A DNA stretch of 64,000 nt. Source: Gari tellinella. Lineage: Eukaryota; Mollusca; Bivalvia; Cardiida; Psammobiidae. Location of the stretch: assembly GCA_922989275.2 (NCBI GenBank), contig OV277871.1, positions 1,612,001 to 1,676,000 of the forward strand, read 5' to 3'. The stretch's first letter is position 1. Each line of letters starts with the position of its first letter. Under the pieces are notes generated by a model. The model did no database searches, was not told the origin of the DNA, and worked only from the letters and a program-made list of their open reading frames with translations. The position numbers and the translations under genes were made by a program. Below, one piece after another: positions 55,916 through 64,000 of this stretch.

Positions 55916-55994
55916 CATGTAACGTGGTAGCTTTTCGCGACGTCTAACAGTGTAATATTTGAGGCAACATTATAATTTTGTTTTGTTCCACCAC

Positions 55995-56178
55995 AACAAA
56001 GGTTATATTGCTTACGTGGCGTCTGATCAGGGTCTACACTGTTTTAAATTTCTTTAGTCATATTGCCTTAAATTTAATTTTGAAACGATATTGCAGACAA
56101 CAATATTGCAACAGACGACACTATGGCAGCGAAGGGGTAAAACTCGCATGATGAGTTTGATCATGAAAGGGTTAAATA
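55995..56178 (-). mobile_element. Family B MITE, truncated at the hairpin
   Basis: Starts TTACGTGGCGTCTGATCAGG and continues GCAGACAACAATATTGC to CATGAAAGGGTTAA. Confidence 0.8.
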
Positions 56179-56224
56179 TGAGCTGTGCCACGGGATATTG
56201 AACTGCGTCTGTACTTCTAACACA

Positions 56225-56474
56225 TACAGTGGAGAAAACGTTAGTCTTTCCCAATAAACGCGTTTACGCTAAAACTATTATTTGCAGTGCAAACAGTTTG
56301 GAGCCAGATCAGACGTCGGGTAATCCGGCGTCTGATCAGGCTCCATACTGTTTGCCACCAAGACAAACATGAATTATCAGAATTGTCCAAAAATTGCACT
56401 TTTCTACGTTTTAGTGTTTTGCGTTTGCGTTTCGTTTCTTTTAAACAGGAAAGAATAACAGATTCTCCACTGTA
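56225..56474 (+). mobile_element. Family A MITE, complete
   Basis: TA-flanked, with a mixed pair of ends (AACGTT left, CAGATT right). Confidence 0.9.
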
Positions 56475-56561
56475 ATAATTTAGTAATATACTGCATTTCT
56501 GATGCAGCGGCTTACTACAATGTAGGATCTACTACCATATCATTCTACTAAATATACATGT

Positions 56562-56810
56562 AGTAATGAAGACGTTATTATTTTCCAATAGACGCATTTA
56601 TGCTTAGAGTAATTCCAGCGCAAACAATTTGAAGCCAGATCAACCCGGTGTCTGACCAGGCTCCAAACTATTTTCCATCCAGATTGAAATAAATCGTAAG
56701 AAATATCGAAAACAAAATTACATTTTACATTACATGTTTATTTTTCTGCACTGTATTGCATTGCGTGTCATTGGAGTTTGAAAATGAGAGAATAACGTTT
56801 TCTTTACAGT
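56562..56810 (+). mobile_element. Family A MITE, degenerate
   Basis: ATGAAGACGTTATTATTTTCC, then GAAGCCAGATCAACCCGGTG, ending CTTTACAGTG. Confidence 0.6.
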
Positions 56811-57044
56811 GTTATTAAAGGAACATGTATATGCTTATAAAGCGCTTGGGCAGGGTGAGTCAAATATGACAAATCAAAAGCTTAAGAACGACCTCAGACT
56901 CAATTAAAACATTCTCGTTGTTTTGAAGTGACAATTAATTTCAGTGGAAGATTTTTCAAGAGTTGCCCAGAGAACATGATATTTTAATGTGACAATGGCA
57001 ATAAAATCGCCATAAGTAAAGGTTAATCACTAGTAGTATAGACA

Positions 57045-57160
57045 CTTGAAAGGAGCTTTCTGTTTTACTGTCACCTTGCATTAAGCAGTCTCCTGTCGTA
57101 AACTCTTTATAATTAATACCATTCAGCGGTCGTAATAGAAGGGTTTACTGAGTACAGTGG
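57045..57160. repeat. Family F, half copy
   Basis: GGAGCTTTCTGTTTTACTG and TCACCTTGC, then GTCGTAATAGAAGGGTTTAC as in the copy at 10565. Confidence 0.65.
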
Positions 57161-57258
57161 AAACGAAACGCAAATGGATTGTAATAAAATGTATAAAATA
57201 GCAATTTTTTGACAGCTCTGACTATTTATTTTTATACAGAGGAAAACAGATTGGAGTC
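57152..57258 (-). mobile_element. Family A MITE, truncated
   Basis: The left TIR is shortened (CAGTGGAAACGAAACG). The element stops at the hairpin base (GGAGTCAGATA). Confidence 0.65.
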
Positions 57259-57283
57259 AGATATCTGTTATAAAGTTGTCCTT

Positions 57284-57534
57284 TACAGTGGCAAATCCGT
57301 TATTCGTTCCCGTTTTAACGCTAACGAAACGCAAACGCAAAGAACTAAAACGTTGAAAAGTGTAATCTTTGGACAATTTTGATAATGCAAGTTGATCTGA
57401 GTGGCAAACAGCTTGGAGCCTGATCAGACGCCGGGTTACCCGGCGACTGATCTGGCTCCAAACTGTTTGCAATGAGAATAATAGTTTTAGCGTAAACGCG
57501 TTTATGGGGAAATAATAACGTTTTCTCCACTGTA
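57284..57534 (-). mobile_element. Family A MITE, complete
   Basis: Ends ACAGTGGCAAATCCG and CTCCACTGTA. The right arm reads CGGCGACTGATCTGG. Confidence 0.9.
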
Positions 57535-57825
57535 GTTGTAGTTGTCAATATGCGAAGGGTAGGAATTAGTCTAGTTCTGGCAGCGATGAAGTGACACCTC
57601 GGCTTGCTCAACACGCCCCCTACATTAATCACACCCAGGACCATCAATATTAGAAGTATTTCGTTACACTAAAAGCGAAGGCAAATAGTAAATGTAGACT
57701 TTGCTTGCCTAGGCCAATCGTCCAATTAATCCGACATATCCTTGGATGCAGCTATCTCCTTCTCTCTATCATAGTGACGAAGACGTCATTCGTTTCCTTA
57801 TAAACATGTTTAAGCCTTATACATG

Positions 57826-58076
57826 TACAGAGGAGAAAACGTTATTCTTTCCCGTTTAAACGCAAACGAAACGCAAACGCAAATCGTTAAAATGTAGAAA
57901 ATTACCAATTTTGACATTTATAATTATTGAATTTTAATCTGAGTGGCAAACAGTTTGGAGCCTGATCAGACGCCGGGTTACCCGGCGTCTGATCTGGCTT
58001 CAAACTGTTTGCAATAAAAATAATATTTTTAGCGTAAACGTGTTTATGGGGAAAGAGTAACGTCTTCTTCACTGTA
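57826..58076 (-). mobile_element. Family A MITE, complete
   Basis: The left side is ACATG-TACAGAGGAGAAAACG, the right end CTTCACTGTA. Confidence 0.9.
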
Positions 58077-58089
58077 TGAATGTCCAATT

Positions 58090-58282
58090 TTAACAGTTTG
58101 GTGCCAGATTATACATGTTGACGTCGTTAAACCTAACATCTGATCAGGGTCAAAACTATTTACTATTCAGATTAAAACTTATCGTTAACATTATCGAGAA
58201 CTGTCACTTTTACACAATTTATTAAATTGACGTTTCGTTTAATTTGATTAAAACCGGTAAAGAAAACGTCTTCTCAACTGAA
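58090..58282 (+). mobile_element. Family A MITE, degenerate
   Basis: ACAGTTTGGTGCCAGATTAT, ACATCTGATCAGGGTCAAAAC, ending GTCTTCTCAACTG. Confidence 0.55.
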
Positions 58283-58515
58283 TCATAGTATTTGTAAAAC
58301 TTCTTGGGTACATGTATATGATATTATGTTACATGTATGAAGAATTCCCTTTGGCTGTAAATCACTCACTACAATAAATATCGCCCAATGTATGATGTTA
58401 GTTGAGTATCGTCGATGTGGCTTATAAAAGATAAGCAAATTTATATAATCCCTTTACTGCCGACGATAGCATTTGCAAACGGTTTATCGGACTCCCAATT
58501 ACACGAGGTTTAATT

Positions 58516-58772
58516 CAGGGCTGCCATAAGTTGACATGAAAAATCCTAATATTTCCAAATTTGCATTTTTCAAGTGCGATTTTACGAATCGTACCTTTAC
58601 CCTATAGCCTTTTTCTTGTTTTTTTTTTACATGCGACTACTTAAAGCAGGCTGTAAGTAAAGCAGAATGCGCCTAAGGGCGCATTCTGCTTTACTTTCAG
58701 CCTGCTTTAAGAAACCATGCAGTGAAAACCAATCCGGAGATTTAGGAAAAATCCGGAGAAATGGCAGCCCTG
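58516..58772. mobile_element. hAT-like MITE carrying the family G hairpin
   Basis: Ends CAGGGCTGCCAT and ATGGCAGCCCTG are flanked by TTTAATT on both sides (58509-58515 and 58773-58779; 8 bp if the neighbouring G is counted). Short TIRs and a 7-8 bp duplication fit hAT. The centre is the hairpin arm AAAGCAGGCTGTAAGTAAAG and its complement (58640-58712). Confidence 0.75.
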
Positions 58773-59252
58773 TTTAATTAAGGAAAAAAACGTTTGCAAA
58801 TGACCACTGTACTCGGGGTAAGACAACCGCAGCGAAGAGATTAAACCTTTCATGAGGCATCATTAAGAGTGAAATGGGTTATAGGTCGTTTGCAGTTAAA
58901 AAAACACGATAAATCTTAGATAATTTTTAAACTAATGGACGTATTTAAATTGAATTTTGCATACACTTATGATGTGTCTATACCAACTCTGACAAGGAAA
59001 TTCAGAATTTTTGAAAGTCTAACTAAAAAAAATTCTTCTTTGTTTTATATAAATTTTGTGTCGCTGAAAATGGTCAATTACGTGGGGTGTTATTGGCTAT
59101 TACCTTGATCACGTTTTGTTTATATTGGAGAATATCCCCAGGTAAAATCCCGTGCAAGTTGCTTCTGTCTGAAAGGTGAATCCCGTGCTGATATTGGTTG
59201 TTTAGTTGTACAAAATAAATTGTGAGGCCCCATAATCCATTACATTTTTACT

Positions 59253-59465
59253 ATGCCTAAATCCACGAACTTTTCACCAGGAATAAAGAGAATTGCAATT
59301 ACTTTTCAAACCGAAGCTCTCACATTTCTACATAATTACAGAGCTCCAGATAAGAGAGAGAAACTTGAACAAGTCCAACATTTTCTCAACCAGTTCAGCA
59401 CCAAATCCTATGGTGTGACTACTCATTTTAATCATCTATCGAAGAAAGACGGTTCTAATGAGTAG
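59253..59465 (+). CDS. Small ORF inside a TIR element, unknown
   Basis: A 70-codon frame begins with ATG and codes for a mostly hydrophilic peptide rich in Lys, Gln and Thr, with no motif I recognise. It lies in the unique interior of the element at 58878-60172. Its 3' end overlaps the left arm of a perfect 21-bp inverted repeat. It could be a remnant of a transposase or simply chance; I cannot support a function. Confidence 0.2.
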   Translation: MPKSTNFSPGIKRIAITFQTEALTFLHNYRAPDKREKLEQVQHFLNQFSTKSYGVTTHFNHLSKKDGSNE

Positions 59466-59477
59466 TCACACCATAGG
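59408..59477. repeat. Perfect 21-bp inverted repeat
   Basis: The arms begin CCTATGGTGTGACTACTCAT and are separated by roughly 28 bases, in the interior of the TIR element. The right arm follows the stop codon of the small ORF. Confidence 0.85.
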
Positions 59478-60288
59478 GCTTAATTCAGAAATAAAGATTT
59501 AGTTTTGGAAATACTCCCCTTATTTGGAGCTTAATATGTATCAATGTTCGAGTTTTATTGCACTTACGTTTACATTACGTTTCCTTTAAACGATAAAATA
59601 ATAAAAGTTTTCGAACTGATCTGGAAATATTCTGTTGAAAATTTGATAATGGTAAGTTGGTGTAGATCGTCTGGTATGAACATGTCTCTTCTGCTATTTA
59701 TCGCATTTAGTTATTTTGCGTTTTGTTGATAAAACTTTCGTATGAGTGGCACATGGTTCGGATCCTATTCAGATACGAAATGGCTCCGGTGTCCGATTAG
59801 GATCTAACATGTGCGCAAATGACAGTATGGTCGGTTAATACGTTTAACGTATCCCAGTCAGGGCCTCGTTCGGTTAGTTGTAAACTGCTATGGTATGCGA
59901 TGGCTTAACGGTGAGGCGTTGCCGGGTCGTGAAAGATAGGCTGTTGAATAACTTGAAATCACCCTTCGGAAAACTGTCCCTTAGAAGTGTAAACTTTATA
60001 TAGAAGTTATGAATAAAACTTTTTTATTACGAAGAGAAAAAAATATTTCTTTTTTGTCAGAGTTGGTATAGGTATATCATAAATCTATGCAAAATTCCAT
60101 TTGTCTCAGTTTTCTTGTTATGGAGATATTTGAAAATTATCGTGTTTTTTTGAACTGCAAACGACCTATAACAACGTTTGAAAACTGTGCTGACTCTGAA
60201 GAGAAATGGACCCTACACTGAATATGAAATAACGAAATATTAAAGCCTCTTCTTGTAAGCAGATTATATTTAAGATATCTGAAATATA

Positions 60289-60541
60289 AAGTAGAGAAAC
60301 CGGTATTCTTTCCCGTTTAAACGCAAACCGAAACGGAAACGCATTGCAATAACTGTAAAAAAGACAGCCTTTTGACTACTGTGACTATTCCTTTTAATAT
60401 GAATAGCAAACAGGTTGGAACCTAAACAGATATCGTGTTACTTGGCGTTTGATCAGGCTCGAAACTGTTTGCATTGCAAATAATAATTTTAACATAATTT
60501 TTAGGCGTTTATTTGGAAGTAATAACGTCTTCTCCACTGCA
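60289..60541 (-). mobile_element. Family A MITE, diverged
   Basis: Ends AAAGTAGAGAAACCGG and CTTCTCCACTGC. The hairpin reads CAGATATCGTGTTACTTGGCG. Confidence 0.8.
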
Positions 60542-61074
60542 ACCAAGGTTAATGATATTGTTTAATCATTATTATGGACCATGCTGATCTTGGAATTTAA
60601 ATGTCACATACATGTCACGGGCAATTTAAACCGTTACAAACCGAAAGTAAAATTGCTGATATAGAATACTCTGCTGCTTTGTGTCGTGTGACACGGCCTT
60701 ATGCACCGAGTATCCCTTGTCAATGATTCTCACGGTGAATAAACGTACACCGGATATATACACAAAAGTGATAAGAAATTGAAAGTGAAAGTAGCGTTTT
60801 GAGTACTTTTATGAGGTTTTTCTCTAATATCTTCTTACAAATAAAGTAAACTTGAATGGCAAGATAGTCTGTAGACATATGTGACCACACTGATGCCAGG
60901 AACATGAATAAATTTACCTGGAAGACTGAATAAAAAGGGTTTAATCACTGACCATAGTCGCTTCTGTGTCAATATTTGTCATTATTGTCGCTGTTTATAC
61001 ACATTAAAGAAAATAGTGAATCGACAGTTCGGTTTATCATTCATTTAAACGTAACTGTGCAAACTCTGCTTAAA
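60542..61074. other. Unassigned
   Basis: Nothing recognised. Confidence 0.5.
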
Positions 61075-61195
61075 ATTAGACCAACAACAACTGAGATAGT
61101 TGATGTCAAACAGACAGGACGCTGTACTGAGGATAGTATATTACTGTACTGGGTATAGTTTTTCCAAACTTATTACTGTACTGGGGATAGTCGAA
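61075..61195. repeat. TGTACTGGGGATAG repeats
   Basis: Three short units (TGTACTGAGGATAG, TGTACTGGGTATAG, TGTACTGGGGATAG). The complement of 63780-63890 carries similar units preceded by the same TGTCAAAC-GAC-GG motif. Confidence 0.5.
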
Positions 61196-61212
61196 TATAA
61201 AATATGAAAACA

Positions 61213-61454
61213 GGCCCCGAGGTTATAAAACTTAAAACGGACTCTGTGCTCAAAACTCAGAATTTTGCTCAGCTCATAATATTTCAGAAAATATTTGATT
61301 TATAACTAGTTTTTGCATATATAAATCTGCTGTAAAGTTGCATCCAAATCAGGTCACTTAAATCAGTTAACGCGTGTTTTGTAAAAACTAGAGCCTGTAA
61401 TCAAAACTGAGTTTTGAGCACAGAGTTCGTTTTAAGTTTTATAACCTCGGGGCC
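61213..61454 (-). mobile_element. Family E MITE
   Basis: 242 bp with ends GGCCCCGAGGTTATAAAACT. Read base by base it is the exact reverse complement of the copy at 62713. Confidence 0.9.
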
Positions 61455-61797
61455 AGGGCCACTTTTCGAGATGTACGAAGTACTGCAATAAGAGTGTGCG
61501 TGTGTAACAATGCATACAATCATCTTCACAGTCTTTATGTCCATCACACATTTTATTAAATGTTACACGGCGATTCAGTGTTAATCAGTTTGAAACACAA
61601 CTTATTGAGCAATCTCGGGAAATCAATTGAAGGCAGAAACCGGTTGATTTCTAGAATTAACTGTTTAGAGGTTAGCGCTGAAATTCCGTATCGTATTTTA
61701 ACAAACGTTTGCCTAATCGCTTGACCATCAGTTACCTAGATTAATGAGAAAGAGATTGACATACCTTTTTGAAATTTTGAATATGTATTGCAGCTTA

Positions 61798-62468
61798 TGC
61801 CTGGCGTCTACTAGAGTGCGGAAAAGACTAGGAAGGGTTACGGAATCACATGGCATTTCGGCATAGCTTCCGAGTCAGTTACGGAAAAATGTTCGATTTA
61901 TTGCAATATTGTGAACCTCTGCCACCGGGCTCCGCGTATTGTCAGCAGACATACTTAAGACAGTCCAAGGAACTAAAAAGAACATACACATAATGTCCAC
62001 CGAACATGCCGATCGTAGTAGGACAAAAATAGTCAGGTGATACTTTGTCCGCGTCGGTTCATACAGTACCGCACCGGCACCGCACGTTCCTGAAGGATTC
62101 GGGGTACCTTCCGCTTGTCTTCCGCATGTCTTCCTATCGACGCGCGAAGATCTCTTTACCGCGGAAGCTTTCAGGAGCGGTTAAGACAGAGCCGGAATGT
62201 TTCAGGAAAGGCCGGGTGTCCTCGCGGTGTCGGCAGGACAATGCAGACTGGTTGCGGAAGGTGTCAGGAAGTTCATTTCCGCGTCCAAATTTTGCTCTCG
62301 ACCAAAATTTCGACGCGGACATTTTTACCCCTCCGGAAGGTGCGGCATCATTGGGAAGTGTTTAGGAATAAAACGGACAATGAAAAGAAGCTTGCGAGAA
62401 TATGCGGAAGGGTTGCGGATTCACTAAGTTTGTATTCCGCGTCTTGTCCGCGCCCCTAGTGGACGCCT
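61798..62468. mobile_element. GC-rich TIR element, about 670 bp
   Basis: The left end CCTGGCGTCTACTAG and the complement of the right end (CCAGGCGTCCACTAG) match over about 30 bp, reaching a GCGGA-AAGAC core. The interior is far richer in G+C than its surroundings and repeats GGTTRCGGA. Three overlapping frames with no recognised domain reflect composition. Confidence 0.6.
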
Positions 62469-62711
62469 GGCCCCGAGGTTATAAAACTTAAAACGAACTC
62501 TGTGCTCAAAACTCAGTTTCGATAACAGGCTCTAATTTTTACAAAACACGTTTAATTTGAGTTTTGTAACCTAATTTGGATACATTATTACAGAATAAGT
62601 ATGTATAGAAATACTAGTTATAAAATAAAATGTTTGCCGAAATTTTCTGAGCTGAGAAAATTTCTGAGTTTTGAGCACAGAGTTCGTTTTAAGTTTTATA
62701 ACCTCGGGGCC
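62469..62711 (+). mobile_element. Family E MITE
   Basis: Starts directly at the right end of the GC-rich TIR element and is one base from the next E copy. Its interior is closer to the copy at 15051 than to its neighbour. Confidence 0.9.
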
Positions 62712-62712
62712 A

Positions 62713-62954
62713 GGCCCCGAGGTTATAAAACTTAAAACGAACTCTGTGCTCAAAACTCAGTTTTGATTACAGGCTCTAGTTTTTACAAAACACGCGTTAA
62801 CTGATTTAAGTGACCTGATTTGGATGCAACTTTACAGCAGATTTATATATGCAAAAACTAGTTATAAATCAAATATTTTCTGAAATATTATGAGCTGAGC
62901 AAAATTCTGAGTTTTGAGCACAGAGTCCGTTTTAAGTTTTATAACCTCGGGGCC
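62713..62954 (+). mobile_element. Family E MITE
   Basis: Head-to-tail neighbour of the copy at 62469 and identical in reverse to the copy at 61213. Confidence 0.9.
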
Positions 62955-63779
62955 AGGAAAGTCCCCCTTGTTTTTTTACTATTTCTGGAAGTAGTCCGAT
63001 GGTTTGCACTTGAAAAATTAACTACATTCTTAGATATAGTTAAGAATGTAAACTGATTTGAAACACAGGTAATAATTTGCATACCACGCCACTGAAACAA
63101 ACTAATGCCCCGGGAATTACTTTTCTGAGAATTTAAACGTTAACTTCGTTGTCCCTACTAGTAGAATACTAAAGGATGGACTCAGAATGATCCCAGTAGA
63201 AAAAACAGGAATAATAAGCAAAATAAATGAGAATGTTTCTCAGAATGGTCTAGATCAATTACTTACCTACAAAACTGTGTAGATGGTAAGAAGACGAATC
63301 CATCTTTACAAGGCGAAGTTAAGCTCTGGAACTATGAACCAGCTCCAATATTTGAAATGCGGACACTTATATTGAAACTCGAAACCAAACAAATCACCAA
63401 TGCCCTTTACAAGGTAGAGGGGCAAATTGCTTTGGTCATTCACAAATTGGTGAAATAATCGATTAAGGGCGAGCTAATTTGTATCAGAGTTGCCGAGTCC
63501 GAATGGCAGAGACTATTTCAAGGAGGCTTTGATAATTTACAGTTTACTCTGTTAAATATAATTGACATGCATTTCCATTGCAATTCGTCACACACTAAAA
63601 TAACGTAACATGATGGCCGAAGAAGGAAAGAAGTTATCTGCAATAAATTGAGAGGTTTTAGACTTAACTTCCCAGAAAAATTAAGGTTATGCATTATTTC
63701 ATATTCTTAAAACGATATCGAATGCAATTTGCCATATAAAGCAAACGAAGTGTACAAGAATTCCAAATTACGACACAAA
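62955..63779. other. Unassigned
   Basis: No gene or repeat recognised. Confidence 0.5.
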
Positions 63780-63890
63780 ACATTTAGTTGTCGTACGGCT
63801 ACCCCCAGTACAGCCCCCCGCTATCTCCAATACAACAAAAGATTGTTGGAAACTATCCCCAGTACATTGCCCGGTCGGTTTGACATGCTA
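63780..63890. repeat. TGTACTGGGGATAG repeats, inverted partner
   Basis: On the complement: TGTCAAACCGACCGGGC, TGTACTGGGGATAG, TGTATTGGAGATAG, TGTACTGGGGGTAG. The short frame here is low complexity and not a recognised protein. Confidence 0.5.
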
Positions 63891-64000
63891 TATCTTAGCT
63901 ATCAGTGGTCGAGTTTTAAACATCTTTGGCACAGTTACATTTAAATAAAAAATAAACAGATCTGTCGATTCACTTTTTTGTATAATGTGTACATATATAA

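Larger units (their letters stand above)
58878..60172. mobile_element. DNA transposon of about 1.3 kb with ~115-bp terminal inverted repeats, superfamily unknown
   Basis: The left end (58878-58992) and the complement of the right end (60058-60172) begin identically with GTTATAGGTCGTTTGCAGTT. They stay clearly alignable through CTATACCAACTCTGACAA. It has inserted into the remains of a family B repeat, whose terminal GAGTGAAA lies just left of it. The interior has one small ORF, a strong hairpin and a degenerate B-type hairpin (59740-59830). The target duplication is unclear (TA or TTA). Confidence 0.75.

Noticed and set aside
62045..62459. Three overlapping GC-rich frames suggesting an exon or CpG-island gene
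   Set aside because: They lie within the TIRs of a repeat and overlap in different frames without a domain; composition explains them.

Overview
The window looks like repeat-dense, AT-rich DNA from an animal nuclear genome, most probably a bivalve mollusc. The grounds are: a tandem element with units of about 155 bp followed by an ACGG-type microsatellite, which matches the bivalve 'pearl' family as I remember it; a tRNA-type SINE of the mollusc kind; a LINE carrying a 2A motif; and very many small palindromic elements. I see no host gene, rRNA, CRISPR array or bacterial feature. Nearly all open frames are read-throughs of palindromic repeats. The recognisable coding sequence is of mobile-element origin.

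Layout. 1-2.4 kb: an end fragment of a family A element, a decayed Crypton-type tyrosine recombinase and a scrap of LINE reverse transcriptase. 3.4-7.8 kb: one large element with inverted arms of about 440 bp and subterminal GGCCCTA-type repeats, containing purine-rich tracts, family A copies and a SINE. 8-19.2 kb: dense MITEs, a 222-bp tandem array made from a MITE, and a local triplication with filled and empty insertion sites. 19.4-21.7 kb: a 5'-truncated, mutated LINE. 22-25 kb: two other MITEs and little else. 25.2-26.7 kb: the pearl-like array. 26.9-38 kb: MITEs. 38.2-42.3 kb: a LINE with one uninterrupted ORF (hydrophobic leader, 2A motif, endonuclease, reverse transcriptase, Cys/His tail). 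42.3-58.8 kb: MITEs and a 34/68-bp satellite. 58.9-60.2 kb: a TIR element of unknown superfamily. 61.2-63 kb: a cluster of 242-bp TIR elements round a GC-rich TIR element.

Names used for the small families (mine). A: about 250 bp, ends CAGTGGAGAA, TA target. B: about 245 bp, ends TTAACCCTTTC. C: about 340 bp, ends CAGTGCTCCCTC. E: 242 bp, ends GGCCCCGAGG. F, G, H and L: smaller or older palindromic repeats. I: a non-palindromic local repeat. A, B, C and part of H share one central hairpin (inner stem GATCAGACGCCG) although their termini differ. Family G's different hairpin also occurs inside a hAT-like element. 'Plus' for A means the end reading AATAAACGCG comes first. The non-autonomous elements would depend on transposases encoded elsewhere; the LINE could in principle move itself. 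The least explained observations are the shared, covarying hairpin modules and two cases where a MITE sits between direct repeats that run exactly from one TA to the next.
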